Of a stretch of DNA of 64,000 nt, positions 24,031 through 36,236 are shown piece by piece (the stretch's first letter is position 1; each line of letters starts with the position of its first letter). Source of the DNA: Dermatemys mawii. Lineage: Eukaryota; Chordata; Testudines; Dermatemydidae. Both the position numbers and the translations under genes were made by a program. Below the pieces are notes generated by a model. The model was not told where the DNA came from. It did not search any database and saw nothing but the letters and a program-made list of their open reading frames with translations. The stretch covers positions 23,915,074-23,979,073 of the forward strand of contig ML677334.1 of assembly GCA_007922305.1 (NCBI GenBank). The letters run 5' to 3'.

Positions 24031-24452
24031 TAAATACTAGTATAAAAATCTTACAAAATAATAATTTAATTATAGATTTTGTATAACTACATATAGGAAT
24101 GTCACCTGCTTTATCACTGTCAAATTATTATTGTTCTTTATTTCAAAGCAGCCCTGCAGATTGGCATGTCTGTGGCAATAACAGGCTATTTACATTTTAT
24201 TACAGATTTCATCGATTCTGCATGTTATATTTTCAGATTGGCTCGAGACTTATGAGGTCAATTGGTAGAAATGCATGAAGAGATCAAATTACACAGTAGC
24301 AGACTGACACCAGTGCCAGAGTACTATCGTTCACTAGTTTTCTAATTGGCTTGTAAGGTGTAGCATTTTGTGAAAAGCATGGGTCAAATGTCATGCAGAT
24401 CTGGAGCACTGCTCTTTTAGCATTCATTTCAAGCCAATCTAATCCACTAAAA

Positions 24453-24640
24453 CAGTGGTCATCAAAGTGAGGTGCGCACACCCCTGGGGGTGCGCGAGAC
24501 AACCCCCAGGGGTAGGTGAGACCCGCCGCTGACCACGGAAGCTTTGCGGTCGGCGGCATTTCAGCGGACAAACCCCCGGGCTGCGAGAGTCATGGGGAAA
24601 GAGGAAAGGGGCCGTGGTGAAAAATCTTTGGCAGACACTG
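24453..24640. mobile_element. Short hAT-like MITE with 8-bp target duplication
   Basis: A 188-bp element from cagtggtcatcaaag to ctttggcagacactg, an imperfect inverted pair. It is flanked by cactaaaa (24445-24452) and cactaaac (24641-24648), 7 of 8 identical. It inserted into the flank of the pogo transposase. Confidence 0.85.
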
Positions 24641-25005
24641 CACTAAACAATGACTTTGCAACTTTAAATGGCTGCAATATTGACATCAATTTTTTCATGA
24701 TCAATATAAGAAGGTGCTATAAAAATAATTATAATATAGTCCTGTAGTAGAACAATACTAGGAAAAGCAAACAGCTACTCGTTCGAAATTAAACTTTAGG
24801 GAAGCACATGTTTTTAAGTGCTTTGTTTACATGGACATGAACTGAGAAAAATTATATAATCGATATCCATATATTTTATTTGTATTAATACTTATTTTAT
24901 CTCAATTATAATATAACAAATATACAATTTAAGTAAAAATAAATTTTTAGCAATTTTTTAAAGACTCAAATCCAGAACTGATGTTCCATCATCATCAATC
25001 TACAA

Positions 25006-25139
25006 CAGGGCTCGGTAAACTTTAGCTCCCAGCCCATCAGGGTGAGCTGCTGGCAGGCTGGGACGTTTTGTTAGGTAAACATCCAAACCAGCCAGCGGCT
25101 TATCCTGATGGGCTAGGAGCCAAAATTTGCCAACCCCTG
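25006..25139. mobile_element. Short hAT-like element, relative of 22161-22480
   Basis: Left end cagggctcggtaaacttt, right end (reverse complement) caggggttggcaaatttt. Internal sequence is heavily deleted compared with the 22161 copy (134 versus 320 bp). The target duplication is not clear. Confidence 0.72.
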
Positions 25140-25248
25140 AAATATAGGGTTGGCTTATGAAGGAGTCGTATGGTTTTTGCCATTTTACCTATCCATCTTG
25201 TGGAGTTGCCTTATAAACAAATGGACTAATGAACAAGTATATATGGTA

Positions 25249-26473
25249 ATTAAAAATCCTTGCTATTGGGCTTGCAATTTCATGTGCCTGCTCCTTTAAC
25301 ATTCTTAGATGAAGATTATCTTGGCCCCCTGATTTGGTTCCATTAAGCTGTTTAAATTTGACTTCCAGTTCAGATATGGTAATTTTTGTTTCCTCTTTCT
25401 CATTAGTGACCCTGCCACTAACCTTAAGCTCTTCATTGTCCTTATTAAAAAGTGAAGGAAAACATTCATTTAAGTGGTAGGCCATGGCTAGATTATCTTT
25501 TAAAAGTTGCCCTTTTGAAATAAAGACCCATAGTTGCAGACCTATTTCTGTTATCATTTCATTTAGTTTAAACTGAACTAGCTCATGATCACTCAAATCA
25601 AGATTATCTCCTACAAACAATTTGTCTCTGAGGTCCTCCCTACTCACCAGTACTAAATCTTACTGGTTTACTGACTCTTTGGTGAAGAAATCAGTCAGCT
25701 GTCACATCCAGGAAAATCTGGGCCTTACCATTATTAGTATAATTTATGCTCCAGTTGTATCTGGGAAATTAGTCTCCCATACACAATTCCAAGTAGTATT
25801 TATTTAAATAAAAAATATTAAAGAGGTCTCTATTCACATCCAAATTGGATGCTGGTCGTCTATAGCATAAGCTGACCATTATCCCAGGGGAGCTTCTGGT
25901 AACTTTCTTTCCCAAAGTGATTTTGACTCAAACTCTCTGTTTTATCTGTTCCATCACTTCTAATTTCTTCAGTCTACTTCATCATTAATATACATTGTTA
26001 TTCTACTGCCTTTATCTTTCATTTCTGTTTTTCCTAAACAGCACATACCTTCAATACTTGTACGCTAGTCATAACTACTATTCCATCATGTTTCTGTTAT
26101 CCCTATAATATCTGCTTTCACTTTCTGCACCAGTAGTTCTAGTTCTTCCATTTTGTTACCCGGGCTCCTTTCACTGGTATATGTCTGTAGCTGTTTTTGC
26201 TTGGCTTTGCCCAGATTCCTCTTCTAATTGGGTACAGTTAATCCTACTTTCAGTACCTGACTGTTAGTGCAAATACCAATGATACTATCTTTGCTCTTGA
26301 TATCCATTCTCCTACCCACTGCTGTTCCTTCTCCATTGCTGTATCCTTGATTTTCCTCACACTCAATTTTAGAATCAGGTGTGGAGATTACATGGGCATC
26401 TCCCCTGGATTCTTAGTTTAAAGGTCTTTTAATCTGTTCTGCCAGCTTCCTTCCCTGAAATCTCTTCCTCTCC
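25249..26473 (-). mobile_element. CR1 LINE, endonuclease/RT N-terminal portion (antisense)
   Basis: The CR1 resumes after the pogo element. On the minus strand a 152-codon open stretch, ending inside the pogo end at 25189, contains DLSDHELVQFKL and GGQDNLHLRMLKEQAHEIASPIARIF. The first is the SDH motif closing the apurinic endonuclease domain. The second is the start of the RT domain (usual GPDxIHPRxLKEL). Further right are remnants of the endonuclease body. The CR1 is 5'-truncated at about 26473, where the Tx1/L1-like LINE resumes. Confidence 0.82.
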
Positions 26474-27966
26474 CTATTGAAAATGAATGTCCTTCCCAGA
26501 AATGTGTATGCCCAATTTGTTTGTGTTCCTATTTCTGGTCCTCAGACTTGTTTTAAGAAATTCAGAATGTTCCTTTGGGGCACAGGGAACAAATCTATAC
26601 TCACTCTGAACAAATTACAGCTCTCTCTATCTCTGGGAGGGATTTAATTTTTCCGACTTAAAAAATGGTCATCTCTCCTGTTTTGATAAGCCAGGCATCT
26701 TTGTGATTGCTAGATATCACATCACAGACCCCACCTTGGGTTCAGATTGAATGAGAATTGGTATACCCTCTTCCACTTTCTGGCATGATAGAACTGAATT
26801 ATTATAGATTTTATCATTCCAGAGGTCCCCCAATATAAGGTCTGAGAGGCAAGTTTGGTCAAACATGGTTAGAAAGTTCTGTTTTCGTCCATTCTTCCAT
26901 GCAGAAGGGGTCCTATGGAGTAATCCTGTTCTTAAAATCAATGGTAACCATTTGATGTGAAAGGTTGGATGGAGAGGGGAATTACAACTGTCACAGCAGA
27001 TAGTTTACATTTATCATTATTTACCTGTAGCTCTTCAGAAACAATATGGCTTGCTCTTCTCCAGAGTCTGTAAATATCTCCACTTAAAGCATCACCTTAT
27101 GAATGTATTTGGACTAGATGCATGGGTAGGGGAGGGGACCTCCAGAAGTTTTAATATTCTGGAGGAAACTTCCTGGATTTACTCGAAGAGTGGTATCCTT
27201 TTACAATTTTCTGGCCCAAAAAATTCTGCCAAAGATTGATAATTTTGAGAGTTGCTTGAAATAGAGATTTAGATTCATAACTGTCTCTGACTCAATGGAA
27301 TGCAATAGTATCTAATGTTTGAAAAAGCAACTGTAGACCTAAAACTACAGTTTATTCACCAAGAGATGCTTTTTAAAAATAATATATTGGTTCTTATATA
27401 AGCTAATGGTAATGGGCCTCATATATTCTGCCTGCTGTTGGATATGTAACTCCCTTGAGCTACGTTAGTTCATGTGTTTTGGGAGTGCCCCTGTATCAAG
27501 AATTTCTGTTATGAGATGAGTCAAAGGACTGAGTTGATATTAGATGCTAAGCTGGAGCCCTCCCCTGTAAATCTGCATTCTTGGATATATTCCTGCTACC
27601 TGGAGGTTACCTAAGTAACAAGATGACATGATTCCAATATACAGCTTTGGTTGCTAAAAAAATGAATCCCACAAAAATGGAAAAGTCAATCTCCACCAAA
27701 CATTGATGCCTGGCTCAGTGATATGGCTGACCTCGCAGCTAATGAACAGCTGGCATTCCTCTGAAGAGGAATGCTTGAAAAATTCAAAGCAATTTGGGCT
27801 GACTTTCTAAAGGTCTGTGATTAGTGCAGGCCCTGAGAAAGATATGTTACTTCCTCTCCTTTCCCTCTTTGTTTACATTGTGTATCATGATGAATATTGT
27901 ATTTTGGTATATTTGTTGTATTTGAAAAAAATAATACATTATAAATGTATAAAATAAAATAAAGCC
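26474..27966 (+). mobile_element. Tx1/L1-like LINE, right fragment with 3' end
   Basis: Continues the LINE of 14420-15733. The plus strand reads KMNVLPR, FKKFRMFLWGTGNKS, LNKLQLSLSLGG, then RVCKYLHLKHHLMNVFG and, near the end, VHVFWECPCIKNF. These are C-terminal ORF2 blocks of the L1/Tx1 type. Frameshifts and stops are frequent. The element ends in A-rich sequence (taaaataaaataaag) near 27966, consistent with a LINE 3' tail. Confidence 0.78.
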
Positions 27967-30779
27967 AACATCCCTTCTGGCTTTGGAATCTATGAATCTA
28001 AATGTTAACGGTGTGACATCTGTTGCATGATAAGCAGCGATGACTTTAGCCTTTCTTATCACTTTCTGCGGCCTGTCTTTTTGAGGGATAACTTTTTTCT
28101 GTCTTCTGTCTCCTACATTCTCACCTTACTTCTCTTTCTGTTCTTGCTGATTTTTGTGCTCTCACTCCTGGGTTTCTTTGACCAGTTTCTTCCCTGTGTC
28201 CTCCTCTTATTGCCTGTTTTTCACAAAGCATCTCACCCACTTGTATACCAATGTTCGCTATCTTGTATTGCTGGAATATACCTATTAGGTGAGCTGAAAA
28301 CATTTCCAGTACAGTCAACTTGGAAAATAGGATATTGTATGAGAAAGGGCCAAGTTTATACAGGTTAATCATGTCAAAAAATCTAGCAAAGAATTAGATT
28401 GTGATTTGATGAATTTCAAACCTTACATTGAAGATTGCAGACTGTGAGACAGGTTTTTGTCACAGTATAACAAATTTTCAAGAATAATATCCTGTTCCTA
28501 CATAGTCTCTGTACTTACTCCACTGACTGATGTTTTTCCTTGAATGCTGGATTAAATATTTGCAGTAATTTATAAAATCTTAAACACCCTCTACAGTATT
28601 TTTACAGTATGTGATTGTATTGTGTCCTAGAATTATCTCTCTCAGCTGGGCTATTAAACAAAAATCCAAACCTGCATGCAGTGCCAAGAGCTTAGTGCGC
28701 AACAAAATGAAAAGCATATAACTTAATTTGCAAACATTTTTTATACGGCTGGCTTTCCTGTTTACAGCTGATAGAGTCACAGTTACACTAATAATGTTAA
28801 AGCTCCCTCGTGAATTAGGGAGAGAGGAAAGGACACAAACAACACATTTTCTGCTTTGCACAACTGATGTATTATAATTTAAATCAAAATTGTGGTGAGT
28901 TACTTGGACTGCCTTAAGTTCTTACAGAGTTTCACAGACAGTGTGAGGTAAACCAGGAAATTGCAACATAGTATTTAAAAATTCCTGAACATGTTTCAAA
29001 ATACCTATTGATATGATTTGGGCAGCTGTGTAATCCCAGGGAGCTGTCATTTTAATGATGATTTTAGCAGGAAATACAGCATGATATATAACAAGCCTGG
29101 ATGAGGAGGAATGTAGGGAACAGTAGGAGATTTCCATAGATTGCTGTAGGTGAGATATGTGAGTATTATATGGATATGTGTGCAGAAGCAAACAAATGAA
29201 AACCAGAAAAAAACAGGAGCTGTAGAAATGTTCTCCTGCCCTTTGTGTCTCTGGCTGCAGCTCTGAAGTTTTGATCTTGATAGATATCATCAGGCTGACA
29301 ATGATTCCTTCAAGAAATATTATATGTATGTATGAAACCTGAATATGAAGTATAGATATGCCATTTGAAAGGAGTAATAGTAAATTAATCACATTTTATT
29401 TTGAAACTGAATAGAAAAAAAGTTTCCAATTCAGTAAATAACCAAACTTAAACTCATGGGGAAGTAGCAGTTGGTCTATTGCTATAAAAATACAAACAAT
29501 GGTTCTTTAGATATACCAATTGGACACCTCCAAAACAGCCTTCTTGTCTACATGTGCAATGGTATTTACACTGTATCAGTGTGATGCAGCTCCTCTGTAG
29601 GTGTGGTCATCCAATTCATGAAAGAAGACTGGTTTTGTTAATGGTTATATTCAAAGGCTATGGAGAAAGTTGGCCAGAGGGCACTTATATATACACTGAC
29701 AAAGGTTCCTGTTGTGGAAAGTCTGCAGCAGTCTGGACAGTGGTGGTCCCAAAGCAGTCTCATTTTCTTCTATGCTATTGTGGTTGTGGAGAGCCAGGGA
29801 GCCCCCAAAGTGCATGGCACTGTCTGAGAAGAGGATGTTGCTGGAGTCTGTTGATTCAGTGACTTTTTCCATTTGCTAGCTACTATGGAGCTTCCAACAG
29901 GAGTTACAGCTAGTTTTCCTGACCTCCCTCGCTGGTAATTTAGACCTTTCTGTGCCAGCTTTAGTGAAATTGGTCCAAGATGTTGATAGGGTTTTAATAT
30001 GCTGTAGAGTAAGTGTCTCAGTGGATACTATGCAAATGGTTTTTCATAATGTCTGGTATCCTGTAGATGCTGTGAATTTGGGTGCATGATTTGGTTTTAA
30101 AACTGATTCAGAAATCTGAAAGTAAACTGTTGTGTAACTATTGATCTTAATCTTATTTTTATTAGCTGGTTCCAGCTCGCTTACCAGCACAGAGGAACAA
30201 CTCAGTTAATGTTTTCTGTGGTAAAAGGCTCATCCCATATTCAAGATACATTATAGAAAGTTGTGTAAAAAATATTGGTTTGCTATTGTTAAATGTAATC
30301 TCTAATTGTATTGGGCTCAAATTAATCACTAGTTATAGTCTGAATTATTCTTTTCTAGCACCTCCAGCTTTTCATAAGGGTCAGACCTTCATTTGGTGTA
30401 AATTGGCATAGGTCCTTCAAACTCAATAGAGGATTTTTCTATCAAACCAAGACAGACATGATTTGACATTTCTGATATTTCTTTAAAAATGGAAACTTCC
30501 TCTCCACTTCACTTTAAAAAAACTTTTAGATAGGGCACAATGGGATAAATTAAAGATGAATTTCATTGCTTTTCTCATCTTAAAGATAGGGTGTTCTTTC
30601 AGCATGCATGTCAATGACAACGGCCTTTAATATTAAAAGCTCATATATGTGGCCAGCATAATTCTGAATACGCTTAGCTGCTGCTGCTCCTGACTCACAC
30701 TCTCTTCGATATGGTGTCACTGCAGGACAGAGATGCGAGGCTTTTTTTTCCTCCTTCCCTTTCTTTTTTTCAAGACTAG
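27967..30779. other. Intron stretch without recognised gene
   Basis: About 2.8 kb of sequence without a reading frame that I can assign. Several open stretches of 60-156 codons on both strands are low-complexity or hydrophobic only and show no domain. Confidence 0.4.
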
Positions 30780-30929
30780 GGAAAAAAGACTATGATGGCT
30801 ACTGAGGCAGCACGAGAAGTGATTCGAGGATAGGCGTGAAGATGCGGAAGCAGCTGGATATGTATCATCCTTGAGTGGGGAGTATCTGAGGGAATCTACT
30901 CACCTATGATATGTCACCTGATAGAGCTC

Positions 30930-31498
30930 ACAGTGGAGAAGATGGAAGGATTAGAGATGCAGCTGGAGAAAATGATAGAATTCAGATGAGGATTTGAAAA
31001 TTTAATGCAGGAGAGGAGAGACGAGGTGGTAGTACAGACAACTGAAGATTTGCAGACGCTTGCCAAACACAAGGATGCGGAGGACAGATTGTCAGAACCA
31101 GAGGGTGATCTATGGAAGAATATGACCATGAGGACAAGGCTGAGGAAGGGGCCAGCTAGTGGTGATAAAATCAAGTTGAGTAACAAGCTTATGCCAGGGG
31201 AATGATGCAGAGAAACAGGCAGAAGATGGTGTGGCAAGGAAGAAAAGAAGGGAAGCTAGCCCCTACGGAAGTGATGATGGAGATAGCCAGGGAGCAGAGT
31301 CTAAGGAAAAATAAGGATGGTGTACAGGGGACTGTGAGAGAGACCATAAGACAGATTCATATCAACCTCAGGAAGAGACAATTCTATGTGATCAAGGATT
31401 CCATACTCAGAAGACTCAACAGACTTACACCAGACCAGAACCAGAGAACAACAGTGTGTGTTGCCTGCCAGGTGCAAGGACACAAGATGTGGATGTGA
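30930..31498 (+). pseudogene. CR1 ORF1 remnant
   Basis: Encodes a CR1 ORF1-type RNA-binding protein remnant. A first charged stretch has heptad-like Leu spacing (EKMEGLEMQLEKM), suggesting a coiled coil. After frame changes and a stop at about 31203, the second half contains VIKDSILRRLNRL. In CR1 ORF1 this is the esterase-like block usually read as GDS; here Gly is replaced by Lys. Two open pieces (31005-31205 and 31202-31498) overlap by four bases in different frames. No intact copy remains. Confidence 0.65.
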
Positions 31499-32447
31499 GG
31501 CTGAAAAGGATCCTCATGTGAGTGGAGAAGCATCCACTGATTGTAGTGCAGGTCAGAATGAGTGGTACTGCTAGATTTCCATTGGAATGGATCAAGAATA
31601 ACCACATGTGGCTATATAAAACACTTAAAGAAGTGGAAGCTAAGGTGATTTTTCAGTGGAATACTCCCTGTCGCTAGAGAAGGAAGACTAATGTGTGACA
31701 AGATGATGATCAACAGATGGCTCACGATTGGTGCAATGAGGAGGGTTTTGGAATGTTTGACCACTGCATGATATTTACAGAAGGATGACTCTTCTCGACT
31801 GATAAACTCCACTTGCATATATGGGCTATTACTCTTCTAGGATTAAGGCTGGCATGACTGATAAGACTCTAAACTGGGAAACATGGGAAGGAGATAGGGA
31901 GGAATCTACGAAATCTCATGAAATCTACACACCTGGCTTCAATATGTGGGAGCAGGAAAATCAGCTAAATGAAGATATAGTAAGGGATAAAGGAACACCA
32001 CAAAGCTTGAAAATTGGGTAAGGTCCAAGAGGAAACAACTGAAATGCTTGTGCATGAATGCAGGAAAGCTGAGCAGTCGAATGGAGGAACTGGAACTTTG
32101 AGTACGAGATATTATAGGGATTACAGAAACATGGTGGATTACCACTCAGAATACAGATATTGAAGAATAAAATGTTGTTTAGGAGACAGAGGAATAAGTG
32201 TAAAGATGGTGGTATATAGTTGGTATATATCAGTGCAGCAATAAACTGTAGAGAAATACAAAGCGACACAATGGCCAAAACAGAATCTGTTTAGATCCTA
32301 GTCATTTTGGGGAAGGATTGTAAAACAGAGTCTGTTAGGATAGTTCTAGGGGTCTACTATAGACCTGTAGGGTCACACGTAGATATGGGTAGTGATCTCT
32401 TTTAATATTAGAGAGAGAAATGCTTTTGGCAATTGTCATAATGGGAA

Positions 32448-32926
32448 GCTCTGTGACATTTTCTGGCATACAGTCTGGACTGTTGAACAGTTCTGTCACA
32501 GACTTGAGCATGAAAATTCACTCCCAGCTAAACACGAGTACTCTGATCAGTCACTCATGAACTACCTACAGGAAGAAACTTGCAATTTCTTAGTCCCAGC
32601 CTTGTTCTTCAGAAATGTGCTTCTTGTACTGCTCAGTACGCTTTTGAACGGTACAAGCTCATAGAAAATCCATCATCTCATCAAAGGAAAATGATGATGT
32701 ACCAGCTTTGTTATCCCAAATTGAGTTTCCCATACACTCTAATCCAAACACGCTGGTTAAAATAAAACAATAAAATTAATTTAACTTCAGAAAGATAGAT
32801 TTTAAGTGATTGAATGGTGATGCATAAAAGTCATGATTGGTTACAAAAAGAAAATAAGAGTAAAATGGAAGATAATACTTAACTGAACAAGCTATGTGAA
32901 CTTAAAAGCAAAAGGTTTTCCTCACC
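32448..32926 (-). mobile_element. LTR-like fragment inserted in CR1 endonuclease region
   Basis: CR1 reads up to IVIMG at about 32447 and resumes at NFTDWISF at about 32928. The 480 bases between are unrelated, with motifs (gtcacagacttgag, cccagctaaac) that I associate with a turtle ERV LTR in reverse orientation. Borders are inferred from the CR1 break. No viral gene is present. Confidence 0.55.
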
Positions 32927-33830
32927 AATAAATTTCACTGACTGGATTTCTTTCCAACTAAGGTTTTTAATTTCAAAATGGCAGATTTGGGGGAATTAGG
33001 TAAAGAAGTCAACTGGACCAAAGAGCTCAAAGTCTTAAATGTGGAGGAGGCTTGGAATTTCTTCAAATCAACTATATAAAAGCTGTCTGAAATTTGCATC
33101 CCAAGAAAAGGGGGAAAACTTGGAGGAAAAAATTCCAGACCTACTTGGATGAATAATTACCTGAAAAAGGATATTAGGAGTAAACAGAGAGCAGAGTGAG
33201 GAGAGAGATAGGGAATAGAAAAGGGTGTTTGATTAGTAAAGAAAACTACATCATGGCAGTTGGATAATGTAGGGATAAAGTGAGAACTGCTGATTTAGCT
33301 CTTGCCAAGGTAATTAAAATAAATAAAAGAGTTTTTAGTTATATAAATAAAACAAGAATAAGGAGTGATGAGATTGGGTCACTATGCAGTGTGGATGGGA
33401 AGGAGATTAAAGATAATCTAGGTATGGCCCAAAAACAAAGTATTAATTCAGTCTTGGTTTTTCAGTAAGGATGATAATATGGAACATGGGCATGAAGGCA
33501 GTATAGCTGATGGAAATGAATGTCAAGAAATGGAAATTACCGCATCTGGGATGGAAGAAGATCTTAAAGAAATTACTGTATTCAAATTGTGCGGCTGGAT
33601 AACTTCCATTCCAGAATACTGAAAGAACTGACATATGAGATTGCTATTCTGGTAGTAAGGATTTTTAATAAATCTGTCTATCTGGGTGTATTATCATGTG
33701 ATTGGAGAATAGTTAAAGTTATACCGATATTTAAGAAAGGGTCGTGGTGGGGGGAGAGAAGAGTGATTTGGGTAATTACAGATACGTTAGTTTGACCTCA
33801 GTAGTAGGCAATGTTTTAGAACAAATTATG

Positions 33831-33856
33831 AACAACAACAACAACAACAACAACAA
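33831..33856. repeat. (AAC)n microsatellite
   Basis: Uninterrupted AAC units inside the CR1 RT region. Confidence 0.92.
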
Positions 33857-34632
33857 AAATTAAATGTATAATGGTAAATAATAAAAAATATATAATGCAA
33901 TATGGTTTACCAAATGTAGATCATGCCAGACTAACCTGATTTCCTTTTTTGAGGAAATGATTATTTAGTGTTGTTGGGGTTTTTTAAGATAAGGGAAGGT
34001 GCAATAGATCGGATGTACTTGGACTTGGGTAAAGTATTTGATATGGTACTACAGGGGAAATTAGTTAAATTAGGGAAGATGAGGACCAGTACAAACATTG
34101 TAAAGTGGACAGGATATTGAATAAAGGGGAGCAGGCAATGTTTTTTGCTGAAAAACGAATTATCGGACTGGAGGGAGGTTACTAGTAGAATTCCTCAAGG
34201 ATCAGTTTTGGGACCAATCTTAGGTAACATTTTTATTAATGACCTTGGTATAAAAAGTAGGAGTGTGCTATTGGAATTTGACAATGATGTAAAGTTGGGA
34301 GACATTATCAGTACAGAGAAGGATCAGAATATTATACATGAAGAGCTGGATGACCTTCAAGACTGGAGTTACAGAAATGGGATGAAATTCAATAATATTA
34401 AGTGGGAGGAGTTAGAGTCTACTGAAATGGAAGTGAAAGAGTAGGGGAGAGACTTGGGAGTATGCTCTAATCACAGGATGACTGAGCTACCATTATGATG
34501 CCACTGTGAGAAAGGCAAATGTTATCCTAGAATGTATTAGATGAAGCATTTCAGAGAGAGATGCCATTGTACAAGACCTTAGTGAGATCTCACCTGGAAT
34601 ACTGTGTACAATTCTGGTTACCCATGTTTAAG

Positions 34633-35179
34633 CCCTTTAGTTTTCAGTTTAAACCAATTTTTACTGAACCCACTCGGGTTTTATAAAAAGTTTTATTCCT
34701 TTTTTTTCTGATTTTTCACCCTACTTTTTATCATTCAAATATATCAAAAATAACTTGTTTTATTAGGAAATTACAATACATTGCATGATATAAATGTATT
34801 ATGATAATACATTAGTCTGTGTGTATAGGCAAAGCTACCTGTTGAAGTAAGGCCATGCATTAGTCTAGAAGACACATACAATAAACAGACAGACATGTAT
34901 GCAGGCTCTGAAGTGCATGCACATCTGAACGTATGGGTGAATCTCATGCCCACCACATACACATTTCAAGATTTTAGTAGATAACTGCTTAAAGATTTGA
35001 CACATTAAAATGGGAAGAAAATGAAAATCTGTCATTCTGTCCACCAAAATAAATCCCAATATTTACACAGAAAAATTAATAGTTTTTACACTGATTTTTG
35101 TAGCTGTTTTTGTTGTTGTAATAAACACCAATAAATTCCCAGGAAAAAATTAAATCAAATAAAAACTGAAAACTAAGGG
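34633..35179. mobile_element. 547-bp TIR element of unassigned superfamily
   Basis: Left terminus ccctttagttttcagttt, right terminus (reverse complement) cccttagttttcagttttt. A run of at least 15 matching positions is broken only by one extra T. It splits the CR1 RT between VQFW and the FKLEQRR block. Flanks carry tacccatg (left, 34619-34626) and tacccatc (right, 35183-35190), pointing to a target duplication of 8 bp or more. The interior is AT-rich and noncoding. Confidence 0.72.
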
Positions 35180-35267
35180 TCCTACCCATCATGGAAGATA
35201 AATTCAAGGAAGATAAATTCAAACTGGAGCAAAGAAGAGCTACTAGGATGGTTAGGGGAATGGAGGG

Positions 35268-36236
35268 TGTTGCCTGACCTCCAGGGGTCACAGCTGAGAA
35301 TACCAAATTCAGAACAAATTGCTGAGAAATAGAGCAGACACACCCCAAAACCAGTGGTTATTCTCCCACAAAACTATACCAATTCAGCAACAAAACTTCT
35401 GTCTCACTACATTGACTAACAAGAAATCAGAATTGCAGTGTCTTTTGATATTTCCAATTCTGGATTCAACACCCAGACACTAGACTTAATGATGAGTGGT
35501 TATTTAAAACCAGTTTTATCAAACAAAAGGGTTTTTCTGATCCCAAAGGATCAGCCACATACCCAGGTTAATATATAACTCAGATCTTACCCAATAATCA
35601 TGCTATTGCCAATTCTTTAGTATCTAATAGCTAAAGATTTATTTACAAAAAGAAAAAGATGTGACTTAAAATTGGTTAAAGGAATCAAATACATACAAAT
35701 TGCAAAGTTCTTGGTTCAGGCTTATAGCAGTGATAGAATAAAGCGGCAGCCAGCACCGTGCCACTTCTCGCAGCCCCCATTGGACCAAAGCTGTGAACCG
35801 CGGCCAGTGGGAGCCACGATTGGCCGAACCTGCAGACACGGCAGGTAAACAAACTGGGTGGGCCCACCAAGGGTGCTTACCCTCTGAGGCCGCGTGCCAA
35901 GGTTGCTGATCCCTGATCTAGTGGTTCCCTTTTGCCTTAAACCGATTTCTAAGCGAGCTCCTAAGTAAACCTAAATAGCACAGTCTGGAAGGGCAGACAT
36001 TGAGTAGTGTGTCTGCACACAGAGTTTGAGTCCTGAGCAAAGTTCCAGTCCAGTGGTGAGTCTTGGGTGCTCCTGATCATCTTCAGCACAAGAAAACTTT
36101 CCCCAACAAATCCCTCCGATGTCCTCTTCTGCCGCTCTCTGCAAAGCCACACAGAGTGGTCACCTCCCCACATAACTATCTAGCAGGTTCCCTCCTTATT
36201 CCCAATGCAGAGCCACAATCAACGTTTCCGGGTCGA
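35268..36236 (-). mobile_element. LTR-like element, interrupted
   Basis: Starts TGTTGCCTGACCTCC right after CR1 sequence and carries turtle-ERV-like text on through the hAT insertion (35743-35915), ending at about 36236 at the border of a Harbinger derivative. The reverse complement of tttattta near 35638 offers a poly(A)-type signal, hence the minus call. No viral genes are seen. Family and orientation are recognition calls. Confidence 0.5.
35743..35915. mobile_element. 5'-truncated hAT-like element
   Basis: GC-rich 173-bp insert with the internal motifs cagtgggagc and ggcaggtaaac, ending ggttgctgatccctg, the same right end type as 22161-22480. The LTR-like sequence continues on both sides. 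The left terminus is missing. Confidence 0.65.

Larger units (their letters stand above)
19451..25246 (-). mobile_element. pogo/Tigger-type Tc1-mariner transposon, 5.8 kb with nested inserts
   Basis: Termini are inverted copies: left ccatatatacttgttcataa, right (reverse complement) ccatatatacttgttcatta. TA flanks both ends (19449-19450 and 25247-25248), the Tc1/mariner target. Both sides continue the same CR1, which fixes the borders. Inside, on the minus strand, is a decayed CENP-B-HTH/DDE transposase (about 22689-24030). On the plus strand is a second transposon-like gene (20081-21777), plus three hAT-like elements. The extra cargo makes the element much longer than a plain pogo copy. Confidence 0.85.
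32030..34630 (+). pseudogene. CR1 ORF2 (endonuclease-reverse transcriptase) remnant
   Basis: Encodes an EN-RT polyprotein remnant across shifting frames. Endonuclease blocks: LCMNAGKLSSRMEEL, IIGITETWW and GVYYRP, then, past the LTR insertion, NFTDWISF. A linker follows (WNFFKS, RPTWMNNYLKK), then RT blocks NFHSRILKEL, PQGSVLGP, FINDLG and MKFNN, ending in PLYKTLVRSHLEYCVQFW. The usual FADD catalytic box reads FDND (near 34280), so the active site is altered. Many stops are present. Confidence 0.82.
30780..35267 (+). mobile_element. Second CR1 LINE (sense), interrupted
   Basis: A nearly complete CR1 in the BMP6 sense direction, with ORF1 (about 30930-31498) followed by ORF2 (about 32030-35267). 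It is broken by an LTR fragment at 32448-32926, an (AAC)n run and a TIR element at 34633-35179. The CR1 RT resumes right after that element with FKLEQRRATRMVRGMEG and ends where an LTR starts at 35268. Its own 3' untranslated tail is not visible on the far side. Confidence 0.82.

Noticed and set aside
28027..28368. Hydrophobic 113-codon frame that looks like a membrane protein
   Set aside because: T-rich sequence gives Leu/Phe by chance; no start context, no homology recognised.
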